DNA of 64,000 nt from Martinezella rhizogenes. GTDB lineage: Bacteria > Pseudomonadota > Alphaproteobacteria > Rhizobiales > Rhizobiaceae. A program made the translations under genes and the position numbers. The notes under the pieces are model-generated. The model was not told the origin of the DNA. It saw nothing but the letters and a program-made list of their open reading frames with translations, and made no database searches. The DNA lies in contig JAAMEZ010000033.1 in the NCBI GenBank assembly GCA_013322215.1, forward strand, positions 162,763-226,762, written 5' to 3'. This document shows positions 9,786 to 19,271 of the stretch, in pieces; within the stretch, counting starts at the first letter, position 1, and the number at the start of each line of letters is the position of its first letter.

Positions 9786-10790
9786 CTAGTGACGAATGCG
9801 TGGATTGATAAAGCCGTAGAGCAGGTCGACGGCGAGATTGACCGACATGACGATGCCGGCGATCAGCAGCAGACCGCCCTGCACCACCGGATAATCGCGC
9901 TTGGTAACCGCATCGATCATCCATTTGCCGATACCCGGCCATGAGAAAATGCTTTCCGTCAGGATGGCGCCGCCAAGCAGCACACCGGTCTGCAGGCCTA
10001 TCGTGGTGATGACGGGGATCATGGCGTTGCGCAGCGCATGCACGGAAACGACGCGCACCGGCGACAGACCCTTGGAGCGGGCGGTGCGGACATAATCCTC
10101 GCCGAGCACTTCGAGCATGGCGGAGCGTGTCTGACGGGCGATGACTGCAAGCGGGATGGTGCCGAGCACAATGGTCGGCAGGATCAGCGAATTGAGCGCG
10201 GACCAGAAGGCACCCTTCTGACCGGAGAGCAGGCTGTCGATCAGCATGAAGCCGGTAATGGGCTTGAAGAAATAGACGAGGCCGATGCGGCCGGAAACTG
10301 GCGTCCAGTGCAGATAGCCGCTGAAGAAGATGATCAACAGCAGGCCCCACCAGAAGATCGGCATTGAAAAGCCGACGAGGGCCACGCCCATAACACTCTG
10401 GTCGAACCATGTACCTCGCTTGACGGCGGCGAAAACGCCAGCCGGGATGCCAAGACAGGCAGCCAAGATCATGGCGCAGAGCGACAGCTCGAGCGTTGCC
10501 GGAAAGAAGGTGAAGAAGTCGGTCAATACGTCACGTTTTGTCGTGATCGAGGCGCCGAAATCGCCGTGCACGACGTTCCAGAGATATTTGCCGTACTGGA
10601 CCACCATCGGCTGGTCGTATCCGAGATCGTGCGAGATCTGCGCGTGGCGTTCCGGCGACATGACGCGCTCGCCCGACATCAACATGACGGGATCGCCGGG
10701 AAGCAGGCGAATGAGCGAGAAGGCGACGATCGATACGCCGAGGAATGTCGGGATCAGCACCGCAAGGCGGCTGAAAAAAAATCGCAACAT
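9786..10790 (-). CDS. dppB: dipeptide/ALA ABC transporter permease DppB
   Basis: A 334-residue permease opening with the DppB-type sequence FFFSRLAVLIPTFLGVSIVAFSLIRLLPGDP (residues 4-34), followed by about five more membrane helices. The EAA-type ATPase contact is seen around LGEDYVRTARSKGLSPVRV (about 211-229). It is separated from dppA by 89 bases that contain a perfect 14-bp hairpin, so expression relative to dppA may be reduced. It pairs with DppC to form the channel. Confidence 0.92.
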   Translation of the reverse strand: MLRFFFSRLAVLIPTFLGVSIVAFSLIRLLPGDPVMLMSGERVMSPERHAQISHDLGYDQPMVVQYGKYLWNVVHGDFGASITTKRDVLTDFFTFFPATLELSLCAMILAACLGIPAGVFAAVKRGTWFDQSVMGVALVGFSMPIFWWGLLLIIFFSGYLHWTPVSGRIGLVYFFKPITGFMLIDSLLSGQKGAFWSALNSLILPTIVLGTIPLAVIARQTRSAMLEVLGEDYVRTARSKGLSPVRVVSVHALRNAMIPVITTIGLQTGVLLGGAILTESIFSWPGIGKWMIDAVTKRDYPVVQGGLLLIAGIVMSVNLAVDLLYGFINPRIRH

Positions 10791-10809
10791 GACAGTTGTC
10801 CAAATTTTT

Positions 10810-10840
10810 CCGGCGGTCAGACAGGGTGTCTGACCGCCGG
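10810..10840 (-). other. perfect 14-bp intercistronic hairpin between dppA and dppB
   Basis: Arms CCGGCGGTCAGACA (10810-10823) and TGTCTGACCGCCGG (10827-10840) with a three-base loop. On the transcribed minus strand it is followed by AAAAATTTGG, not a T-run, so it is not a standard intrinsic terminator. Position just after the binding-protein stop suggests protection of the dppA message from 3' decay, or partial termination, giving more DppA than permease. Confidence 0.7.
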
Positions 10841-10879
10841 GTCGCCCGATCCTAGCCGGGCATTCTTACAGATTTTTCG

Positions 10880-12475
10880 TTATTCGGCGATATCGACGCC
10901 GTCGAAGCGGTGAACGCCAACCGGGTCCTGATGGTAACCGGTAACATTCTTCGTCATCGGGACGAACTCTTCCGAATGGTCGATGGTCATCCACGGTGCT
11001 TCGCGCTTGAAAATGACCTGGGCCTGTTCGTAGAGCTTGGTGCGCTCCTTGACGTCAGCCGTCTGCTTGGCCTTTTTCACCAGATCGTCGAATTCCTTGT
11101 TGCACCACTGTGCACGGTTGTTGCCGCCAACAGCATCGCAGCCGAGCAGCGTGTCAAGGAAGTTGTCCGGGTCGCCGTTGTCGCCGGTCCAGCCGAGGAT
11201 GGCCGCACCATCACGGTCCTTGGCGGAGGAGAGCTTCAGGTACTGAGCCCAGTCATAGGTGACGATCTCGACCTTGACGCCGATCTTGGCAAGGTCCGCC
11301 TGCATCAGCTCGGCAGCGCGACGTGCGTTCAGCATGTATGGACGCGACACCGGCATAGCCCAGATCTTCATGCTGAGATCCTTGACGCCAGCCTTTTCAA
11401 GCAGCTTCTTGGCTTCTTCCGGGTTGTAGGCGTCGTCCTTGATGTCCTTGTTGTAGGACCACATGGTCGGCGGGATCGGGTTCGTCGCAACCTTGGCAGA
11501 GCCCTGGAAGACGGCGTCGACGATGGCCTGCTTGTTGACGGCCATGTTGATCGCCTTGCGCACTTCGACCTTGTCGAACGGAGCAACCAACGTGTTGTAG
11601 GCAAGGTAGGAAACGTTCAGGCCGGCCTGCTCGAGAACCTTGAGGTTCTTGTCGGCCTTGAGGTCCTTGATATCAGCCGCATTCGGGTACGGCATGATGT
11701 TGCATTCGCCGGACTTCAGCTTCTGCGCACGAACGGAAGCGTCCGGCGTGATGGCGAAGACGAGATCGTCGATCTTTTCCTTGCCCTTGAAGTAGCTCTC
11801 GTTTGCCTTGTAGCGGATGACGGCATCCGGCTGATAGGCGACGAAGGTGAATGCGCCAGTGCCGAGCGGCTGCTGGTTCATCTGCTCCATCTTCTTGTCG
11901 GCCTGCAGCTTGTCTGCATATTCCTTCGAGAGAATCGAAGCGAAGTCCATGGCCAGATCGGCGAGGAAGGGAGCTTCCGGGCGGTTGAGGACGAACTTGA
12001 CGGTGAGATCGTCGACCTTGTCGATCGACTTGATCAGCTTGGGGAAGCCCATGCCATCGGCATATTCATAGGAACCACCGGCGACGTATTTTGCCCACGG
12101 ATTGTCCGTACCGAGCTGGCGGCCGATCGAGAAGATCACATCGTCGGCGTTGAGATCGCGCGTCGGTGTAAAGAAATCGGTGGTCTGGAACTTCACGCCC
12201 TTGCGGAGCTTGAAGGTGTATTCCTTGCCGTCGGGGGAAACGGTCCAGCTTTCGGCGAGGCCCGGTTCAATCTCGGTGCTGCCGTGTTTGAATTCGACCA
12301 GGCGGCTATAGACCGTACGCGACGACGCGTCGAAGGTGTTACCACCGGTGTAGATTCCCGGATCAAAACCTTCCGGCGAGCTCTCCGAGCAATAGACAAG
12401 CGTTTTTGACCAGGCGGACGTCGCCATGACCGAAGCCAGGGCTGTCACTGCCAGCAGGACAGAAATCTTTTTCAT
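10880..12475 (-). CDS. dppA: dipeptide/ALA ABC transporter substrate-binding protein DppA
   Basis: A 531-residue family 5 solute-binding protein with a signal peptide of about 23 residues (MKKISVLLAVTALASVMATS, cleavage near AWS-KT). Its mature part carries the class landmarks CSESSPEGFDPGIYTGGNTF and the GWTGDNGDPDNFLDTLLGC region with a conserved Cys pair near the C-terminal lobe. It acts in the periplasm and delivers peptides, and in R. leguminosarum also 5-aminolevulinate, to DppBC. First gene of dppABCDF. The 342-base AT-rich region upstream holds its promoter and separates it from rirA on the same strand. Confidence 0.93.
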   Translation of the reverse strand: MKKISVLLAVTALASVMATSAWSKTLVYCSESSPEGFDPGIYTGGNTFDASSRTVYSRLVEFKHGSTEIEPGLAESWTVSPDGKEYTFKLRKGVKFQTTDFFTPTRDLNADDVIFSIGRQLGTDNPWAKYVAGGSYEYADGMGFPKLIKSIDKVDDLTVKFVLNRPEAPFLADLAMDFASILSKEYADKLQADKKMEQMNQQPLGTGAFTFVAYQPDAVIRYKANESYFKGKEKIDDLVFAITPDASVRAQKLKSGECNIMPYPNAADIKDLKADKNLKVLEQAGLNVSYLAYNTLVAPFDKVEVRKAINMAVNKQAIVDAVFQGSAKVATNPIPPTMWSYNKDIKDDAYNPEEAKKLLEKAGVKDLSMKIWAMPVSRPYMLNARRAAELMQADLAKIGVKVEIVTYDWAQYLKLSSAKDRDGAAILGWTGDNGDPDNFLDTLLGCDAVGGNNRAQWCNKEFDDLVKKAKQTADVKERTKLYEQAQVIFKREAPWMTIDHSEEFVPMTKNVTGYHQDPVGVHRFDGVDIAE

Positions 12476-12817
12476 GATATCGTTTCCCAGATTTGTTATT
12501 CTTTTGAAGCCGTGGACACCACCAGAGGTTCCTATCCGGATCGCGCCGATGGAACTTTATTTTAAGTTTGAAAGCAACAAGCGCCGCCTAAAATTTTTCC
12601 AATTTATGGAGTTTGGAAATTTTTGGACGAAAAAACCTCTGAATTGATAATATTCTGGCAAAAAATTGCATGCTTTTAGCAGATTCAGAACGATTTGACG
12701 TTTTCCTTCCCCAATTTGCGAACCGCTTATTGCCCGGATAGGAGGCAATACAAACGAAAATCCGCAGCTACCGGAGGTAACCGCGGACCAAAACATGATC
12801 GAATTCTGGACGGCTGA
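12476..12817. promoter_or_regulatory. AT-rich upstream region of dppA
   Basis: 342 bases without a convincing gene between rirA and dppA, much more AT-rich than its surroundings. It contains an imperfect inverted repeat at 12591-12625 (TTCCAA at 12597-12602 against TTGGAA at 12613-12618, flanked by A/T runs) about 120-135 bases upstream of the dppA start. A possible open frame on the minus strand here has atypical composition and is not called. I found no TGA-N9-TCA iron box in this stretch. It probably carries the dppA promoter. Confidence 0.5.
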
Positions 12818-13306
12818 TCAGGCAGCCGGCGCTGCGACCGTGGGCTTCTTCGCAATCGCCTTGCGATCCTGGTCGGTGAGGCCGAGCAGGAAGTTGATCT
12901 GCGGCCGCGCCTTGACCAGATCGTCGATGGAATATTCGGTCAGCACGTCGAAGAAGGCGTTCAGTGCCTTGCGCAGCGCCGAATTGAGGCCGCAGCTGTC
13001 GACCAACGGGCATTCCACCACGCCATCCTCGAAGCATTCCGCCATAGCGAAGCTGTCCTCGGTGACGCGGACGACGTCGAAAAGGCTGATATCGGTTGCC
13101 GGCTTTGCAAGGCGCACGCCGCCATTGCGGCCACGCACGGTTTCGACAAGACCTGCCTTGGTCAACGGCTGTAGGATCTTAAAGAGGAACAGCTCGGACA
13201 CACTGTATGCTCTTGCGATTTCCGGGATGCGGCTCAGATAGCCATCATTGGCGGCGCAATACATCAGCATGCGCACTGCGTAATTGGTCTGCTTGGTCAA
13301 GCGCAT
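12818..13306 (-). CDS. rirA: Rrf2-family iron-responsive regulator RirA
   Basis: A 162-residue Rrf2-family repressor. The winged helix-turn-helix occupies about residues 1-70 (MRLTKQTNYAVRMLMYCAAN; LFLFKILQPLTKAGLVETVR; GRNGGVRLAKP). The three cluster ligands of RirA are present at Cys91, Cys99 and Cys105 (AECFEDGVVECPLVDSCG). With iron available, the Fe-S form represses iron-uptake genes through IRO boxes. An exact IRO pattern (TGA-N9-TCA) lies upstream at 13389-13403 next to a recognisable promoter, suggesting self-control. It sits beside dppABCDF, as in R. leguminosarum. The C terminus (KKPTVAAPAA) is typical of rhizobial RirA. Confidence 0.95.
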   Translation of the reverse strand: MRLTKQTNYAVRMLMYCAANDGYLSRIPEIARAYSVSELFLFKILQPLTKAGLVETVRGRNGGVRLAKPATDISLFDVVRVTEDSFAMAECFEDGVVECPLVDSCGLNSALRKALNAFFDVLTEYSIDDLVKARPQINFLLGLTDQDRKAIAKKPTVAAPAA

Positions 13307-13350
13307 GCCGATCTCCTGGAATCAAGGCTGCTGAGGGGGGCTGGACCCGT

Positions 13351-13379
13351 ATATAGTGGCTTTCTCAGTTTTGAACAAT
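13351..13379 (-). promoter_or_regulatory. predicted rirA promoter
   Basis: On the minus strand, a -10 element CTATAT (13356-13351), identical to the rhizobial housekeeping consensus, lies 17 bases from ATTGTT (13379-13374) as -35, which keeps the TTG core. The distance to the rirA ATG at 13306 is about 45 bases. Spacing and -10 match are good; the -35 is weak. Confidence 0.55.
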
Positions 13380-13388
13380 TCCAAAATA

Positions 13389-13403
13389 TGAAATTCATAT
13401 TCA
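13389..13403. promoter_or_regulatory. candidate IRO box (RirA operator) upstream of rirA
   Basis: TGAAATTCATATTCA reads TGA-N9-TCA on both strands, the published form of the iron-responsive operator recognised by RirA. It lies 10 bases upstream of the predicted -35 of rirA and 26 bases upstream of the M48 peptidase stop codon. Operator function is inferred from pattern and position. Confidence 0.6.
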
Positions 13404-13428
13404 CGTTATTTCGAAGACCCGAGGCTTC

Positions 13429-14532
13429 TCACCCGTTCGGCATCGTCTTCTTCTCTTGCAGCTCCCTTGCGTAATCGAGGATCGCCTGCTTGCGCTCAGG
13501 CGTCCCCGGATGGGTTGAGAGCATGCTGGTGCTGCCATGATCGCCAAGTTTCGTTTCGAGGATATCGAAGAACCGCGATAACGCCGTCGGATCCATGCCC
13601 GCCGCCTGCATCAGCTCCACGGAGCGGCGATCGGCCTGGGCCTCAGCCTCGCGAGAATAGGAAAGCGCAAGCAGGCCGCCGCCTTGCGTCAATAAATCCT
13701 GGATGCCGGAACCTACGTCGCCGGCGATCAGCAGAACAAGACCAGCGACGCCTGCGGCGCGATAGAGCTGGCGCAGGCTGTGCTTATATTCGACGTGACC
13801 GATCTCATGGCCGAGCACGGCGGTAATCATTTCCTTGTCACCGCTGGCAAGTTCGACCAGTTGATCAGTCAGAACGAGATTTCCGTCCGGCAGCGCGAAG
13901 GCATTCGGACCGATGAGGCCGCCATCACGGAAGTTCAGGTGGTAACGGCTCGTACCACCTTCCGCATTTGCGGCTATCGCGGCGAAATCATCGCGAATTT
14001 CCGTCTGCTGTGCAGCCGGCAGCTTGCTGGGGCCGAAGGTCACCTGGTCCAATGTCTTCAGCGTCCCTGCCGACATCATCTCCGGCACCACCGGCGGCGT
14101 CACCAAGACGGCAACCTCCACCAGGACAGGCAGGGCATAGCGATAAATGACCGAAGCAAGGACGATCGTCACGAGAGCAAAGGCGATCAGCCGGGGACGA
14201 ACGATCTCAAGCCCATGAATGAAACCACTGCGCCCCTCGCCGCGGCTTCGCAGGTAGGTATCGACGGCATCATTATCATGGGTTTCAAAAACCGATTCAT
14301 TCCCGAACACAATGCGACGCGGGATGGAGCCGACGCGCTGACTGACCTCGATATCCGAGCGAAGACCCCAGGCAAGCCGCTTGTCTTCCGCACCCTCTTC
14401 GGACGAGATCACGATGAGCGACCCGCCGATATCCAGCAGCCGGGACGGAACCTCCCGGCTGGAATGCGGCGGATGCCAGATGCCGGTCGCGATCGTCTGC
14501 GGATCAGAAGCCAAAGTCGAATCCGTCGACAT
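13429..14532 (-). CDS. M48-family zinc metallopeptidase, membrane-anchored
   Basis: A 367-residue protein. A cytoplasmic N-terminal domain (about 1-110) precedes one membrane segment (about 115-148, LIAFALVTIVLASVIYRYAL). The M48 domain follows with the zinc motif HEIGH at 242-246 and a downstream SREAEAQAD segment that supplies the third ligand. The order resembles rhizobial M48 proteins linked to membrane quality control, but the substrate is unknown. ATG 14532 overlaps the end of the upstream DUF898 gene by 29 bases; the longer in-frame start would overlap by about 100. The two genes form a conserved-looking pair. Confidence 0.88.
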   Translation of the reverse strand: MSTDSTLASDPQTIATGIWHPPHSSREVPSRLLDIGGSLIVISSEEGAEDKRLAWGLRSDIEVSQRVGSIPRRIVFGNESVFETHDNDAVDTYLRSRGEGRSGFIHGLEIVRPRLIAFALVTIVLASVIYRYALPVLVEVAVLVTPPVVPEMMSAGTLKTLDQVTFGPSKLPAAQQTEIRDDFAAIAANAEGGTSRYHLNFRDGGLIGPNAFALPDGNLVLTDQLVELASGDKEMITAVLGHEIGHVEYKHSLRQLYRAAGVAGLVLLIAGDVGSGIQDLLTQGGGLLALSYSREAEAQADRRSVELMQAAGMDPTALSRFFDILETKLGDHGSTSMLSTHPGTPERKQAILDYARELQEKKTMPNG

Positions 14533-15571
14533 CGAGATATTCTGCGCTGATCGCACTGCCGGTCGAGCGGATCTGGTCAAAGACGACACCGATTTCGCCA
14601 TCGACATGAACAGCGGTATGCCCGGTCAGGAAGCGCTGCATGCGCACCGCCGCCCAGGGGCGCATCAATCCGAGAGTTATCAGGGCGACAACGACATTGG
14701 AAATCGCGATCCAGGCATAGCGCCGGCGACCGAGATCGCTTCTGAATTGATGGCGATGATCGACCATTGCTGCCGACCAGATGATGTTGCGCACCGTCGC
14801 GCGATAGTAGAGGCCAGCGAATATGTAAATCGGGAAAATAAGCACAATCATCCAATGCCACAGACTGAGGCTGCCCATTCCCCGCCCCATCGAGTTGCCG
14901 CTGAAACCGATCGCGGCAGCGCCGACAACTCCCAAGATCACGATGCTTGCGATCATAATCGCGATTACTGTTACGAACGCCTCATAGAGCGCGCCCAATC
15001 TCGGCTCGGTCGAGAACGGACGATCACCATAGCGCAGATTGTCGAAGATATATTTATAGAACCAACGGCTTGCGATTGGAGAGAGCAGCCCGACCGATAT
15101 CACCGTCACCAAGGCCCCGAGAAAGATCGCCTTGAACGCACCGCCATAGGTCCCGACGAAATCGAAGCGCACATTGCGATAGCTTGTTACCCGCGCGTTG
15201 AAGCGAAGGCCGCGCATGAGGAACCATGGAAATACCACCAGCATGACAGGCCAGATCGCCAGGGCTGCCAACGGCGCCACATGTGAAAGTATGTTCAGGA
15301 CGATCAGAAGGCCGAACACGATCAACCTGCCGATGAGGATCTGCTTGCCCTTGGCGTGATATTCGAAACTATGCCCCAGTAGGACCGTATTCCCATAGAA
15401 ATACCGGTTCCGGCGTACCTTTGCCCAGGCCGAATAAATGCCCAGCGTAACGATCGTCAGCAGAATATTGACGATCCAGATGCCGAAATATTCAGAGGCA
15501 TTGCCCGTGAACGACGCCCTTTGGAAAAAGGGCTTTCCGTCCAATGGGTAACTTTGCTCGACAGTTGCCAT
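14504..15571 (-). CDS. DUF898/YjgN-family multispanning membrane protein
   Basis: A 355-residue protein with about six to seven hydrophobic segments (for example IWIVNILLTIVTLGIYSAWA at 31-50 and later AFVTVIAIMIASIVILGVVG). The family landmarks are repeated: SAWAKVRRNRYFYGNT (about 47-62) and the related YRATVRNIIWSAAM and LGLMRPWAAVRMQRFL stretches. The function of YjgN proteins is not established. The gene overlaps the following M48 peptidase gene, so the two probably work together, perhaps as a membrane adaptor and protease. Start ATG 15571 follows a GGGGGTTAC site. Confidence 0.85.
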   Translation of the reverse strand: MATVEQSYPLDGKPFFQRASFTGNASEYFGIWIVNILLTIVTLGIYSAWAKVRRNRYFYGNTVLLGHSFEYHAKGKQILIGRLIVFGLLIVLNILSHVAPLAALAIWPVMLVVFPWFLMRGLRFNARVTSYRNVRFDFVGTYGGAFKAIFLGALVTVISVGLLSPIASRWFYKYIFDNLRYGDRPFSTEPRLGALYEAFVTVIAIMIASIVILGVVGAAAIGFSGNSMGRGMGSLSLWHWMIVLIFPIYIFAGLYYRATVRNIIWSAAMVDHRHQFRSDLGRRRYAWIAISNVVVALITLGLMRPWAAVRMQRFLTGHTAVHVDGEIGVVFDQIRSTGSAISAEYLDVDGFDFGF

Positions 15572-15801
15572 GTTGTAACCCCCTACCCCACAAGAGGGCG
15601 AGCGTTTCGCCGACGTATTTCCATGGATACGATCCGCCACGAGACGTGCTGCGCGACACACCACTCGCCTTACCGTTGCACTTGAGAGCAGGAAATCGAG
15701 TATCGATCAACGGAAAAAGCACTTTTGAGATGCATTCGCCGCAGGGGCGCGCAAATAGCCTATCCGACTGCAACTTTAATGCCACACCGAAGCCTGTGGC
15801 T

Positions 15802-16149
15802 TCACGATACGGCGACCCAGACTGCCATTTCACAGCCACCCGGCTCACGGAAATGGAAGCGGCGGCCACCAGGAAAATCAAAGGCGGGCCGGGTGATGAC
15901 GCCGCCGGCGAATTCGACGGCGCGCTGGGCGGCTTCCAGATCGGTGGTGCGCACGACGGGCAACGGTGTGCCGGCTGCCTCTCCCGCATCGCCGTCTATG
16001 CCGGCATCTATTCCGGCTGCCTCGATGACATGGTAGGTTGGCCCGTAGCTGACAAAGCTCCAGTCGAAGGCCTCTTCGAAGAAGCGGCGGGTCTTCAGGC
16101 CGTCTTTAGACGGAAATTCGAGATAGTCGATCTGATAGGTCATGGCCAT
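15802..16149 (-). CDS. VOC (glyoxalase/dioxygenase superfamily) protein
   Basis: A 115-residue single-module VOC protein, opening YQIDYLEFPSKDGLKTRRFFEEAF (about 5-28) with the beta-alpha pattern of the family and ending FPGGRRFHFREPGGCEMAVW (about 91-110). Such proteins are metal-binding or resistance proteins of very diverse function. A GGGAGGG site 7 bases before ATG 16149 fixes the start. It follows the mmsA terminator on the same strand and is probably its own transcript. A weak hairpin (15781-15800) lies just after the stop. Confidence 0.75.
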   Translation of the reverse strand: MAMTYQIDYLEFPSKDGLKTRRFFEEAFDWSFVSYGPTYHVIEAAGIDAGIDGDAGEAAGTPLPVVRTTDLEAAQRAVEFAGGVITRPAFDFPGGRRFHFREPGGCEMAVWVAVS

Positions 16150-16233
16150 CGCTCGGCCCTCCCGTTGTTCTTGTTTTGTTCTAAATGAAAACGGCAGCCC
16201 TGACAAGATGACTCCATCGAAAACAAACGCAAT

Positions 16234-16269
16234 AAAAAAGCCGCCGCCCGAAACGTGCCGGACGGCGGC
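16234..16269 (-). terminator. intrinsic terminator of mmsA
   Basis: Stem GCCGCCG (16240-16246) against CGGCGGC (16263-16269), extended inward by CCG/CGG, followed on the minus strand by six T (16239-16234). It starts 25 bases past the mmsA stop. Clear intrinsic terminator. Confidence 0.85.
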
Positions 16270-16293
16270 CAATAGTAGCCAAGGTGGCGATGC

Positions 16294-17790
<1,497 letters not shown>

Positions 17791-17837
17791 GGGTGTGCCT
17801 CCTCGTTTTCTTCGATGATGACAGGATGGCACTTCAA

Positions 17838-17932
17838 TTTGCACAAATCAATGAGCTGTTATAAGCAACCGTTGTGCAAAAATTAAAGCCCGTCATGTGC
17901 AAAAACGGCCCGTGCGAAAGGGGATGTGCAAA
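17838..17932. promoter_or_regulatory. TGTGCAAA repeat array between mmsA and its divergent LysR gene
   Basis: The octamer occurs four times in 95 bases: inverted at 17838-17845 (TTTGCACA) and direct at 17873-17880, 17896-17903 and 17925-17932. The last copy runs into the LysR start codon. Steps are 35, 23 and 29 bases. The clustering in a divergent promoter region points to regulator binding, most simply by the neighbouring LysR protein. On the minus strand one copy could also serve as a TTGCAC -35. Confidence 0.5.
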
Positions 17933-18813
17933 TGGATTGGGACGACGTCCGCATGTTTCTCGCCGTGGCGCGCACCGGGCAGATCCTTGCCGCCTCCAAA
18001 CGGCTCGGCGTCAACCACGCTACTCTCTCCCGTCGCGTGACGACGCTGGAGGAGCGGTTGAAGACGCGGTTGCTCGTGCGCCGCACCAATGGCTGCGACC
18101 TGACGGCGGAAGGCGAGATCTTCCTTCATGCGGCAGAGCGCATGGAAACAGAGATGCTGCGCGCGCAGGCCAGCGTCGGCCATCTCGACAGCGCCATCAC
18201 CGGCACGGTGCGGATCGGCGCACCCGACGGATTCGGCGTCTCCTTCCTCGCGCCGCGGCTCGGGCGGTTGATTGCTCGCTATCCGGAGCTGCGCATCCAG
18301 CTCGTGCCCGTTCCCCGCTCCTTCTCGCTGTCGCAGCGAGAGGCCGATATCGCGATTACGCTCGAACGCCCGGAACAGGGGCGCCTGATCTCATCGAAAC
18401 TGACGGACTACACGCTCGGGCTCTATGCCTCAAAAGCCTATCTCGAGCAGGCCGGGCTGCCCGACAGCGTCGAGGCGTTGAAGCTGCATCCGCGCGTCGG
18501 CTATGTCGAAGACCTGATCTTTACCGCCTCGCTCAATTTCTCCGGCGAGATCATGCGCAGCTGGGATGCCTCCTTCGAGATCTCCACCTCCATCGGCCAG
18601 ACGGAAGCCGTGCGCTCCGGCGCCGGCATCGGCATTCTGCATGATTACATCGCCAGGCAGTTTCCGGAGCTCACCCGCATCCTGCCCGACGTCTCCATCA
18701 AGCGTGCCTATTGGACCACCTATCATGAAAGCGCCCGCGACCTCGTGCGCGTGCGCACCGTCGCGGATTTCCTGCAGGAACTGGTCAGCGAAGAGCGGCG
18801 GACTTTCCTGTGA
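17932..18813 (+). CDS. LysR-family transcriptional regulator divergent from mmsA
   Basis: A 293-residue LysR-type protein: winged HTH at about 1-60 (DWDDVRMFLAVARTGQILAA, then GVNHATLSRRVTTLEERL), linker helix, and a two-lobed effector domain (GTVRIGAPDGFGVSFLAPRL from about 89). ATG 17932 is preferred because AAGGGG lies 8 bases upstream; GTG 17926 is too close to that site. Divergent from mmsA, so it probably controls it and itself; the effector could be a valine or inositol breakdown intermediate, but that is a guess. Confidence 0.88.
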   Translation: MDWDDVRMFLAVARTGQILAASKRLGVNHATLSRRVTTLEERLKTRLLVRRTNGCDLTAEGEIFLHAAERMETEMLRAQASVGHLDSAITGTVRIGAPDGFGVSFLAPRLGRLIARYPELRIQLVPVPRSFSLSQREADIAITLERPEQGRLISSKLTDYTLGLYASKAYLEQAGLPDSVEALKLHPRVGYVEDLIFTASLNFSGEIMRSWDASFEISTSIGQTEAVRSGAGIGILHDYIARQFPELTRILPDVSIKRAYWTTYHESARDLVRVRTVADFLQELVSEERRTFL

Positions 18814-18871
18814 GGTGACGCTGACCTGTGAGGTAACGCCGGCAGACGCGCCGACCGCTTACAGGCAAAGA

Positions 18872-19081
18872 TCACGGCATCAAGCTGCACCACCATGATG
18901 GTGCATGCGGCAGCGGCTCGGCCTCCGCATGCTTCGGCGGCTCCTCGTTCTCGTCGGGATTGGGAACTGGAATTTCATCCGGCAGCCTGTCAGGCTCCGG
19001 CTCCTCGACTGGCGACTTCGGCGTCCAGCCCGGTTCCGGCATCGGAGGCGTCTCGGGGATCGGCTCGTTCGGTACAGACAT
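18872..19081 (-). CDS. small proline/glutamate-rich protein of unknown function
   Basis: A 69-residue acidic protein with about one quarter proline (MSVPNEPIPETPPMPEPGW at the N terminus, then repeated PEPD/VPNPDENEEPP runs). No signal peptide or membrane segment; it ends WWCSLMP. It is almost certainly disordered. AAGGAG 7 bases before ATG 19081 supports translation; a longer in-frame version to 19225 has no such site and unlike composition. It lies between the LysR gene and another small protein that diverges from it. Function unknown. Confidence 0.6.
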   Translation of the reverse strand: MSVPNEPIPETPPMPEPGWTPKSPVEEPEPDRLPDEIPVPNPDENEEPPKHAEAEPLPHAPSWWCSLMP

Positions 19082-19271
19082 GCCCGCTCCTTTCGTCTGG
19101 TTGCCGATATGGAGACAACGACGAACGATACGGACGGTTCCAAGATAATTTCGGCGGGCGGCCCGCATTTGCGAGATGGGTGCGATTTGCCATTCCCTGC
19201 CCGTTCGTCCCTCGCTGCTGGACAAAGGCCAGACGAAGCCTAGTATTTCAAACAGAGATCAGGGAGCCAGG

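Noticed and set aside
10910..12409. A 499-codon open frame on the plus strand
   Set aside because: Antisense to dppA, which has a signal peptide and family motifs.
12557..12796. A 79-codon frame in the AT-rich region before dppA
   Set aside because: Poor ribosome site and composition of non-coding DNA; more likely promoter region.
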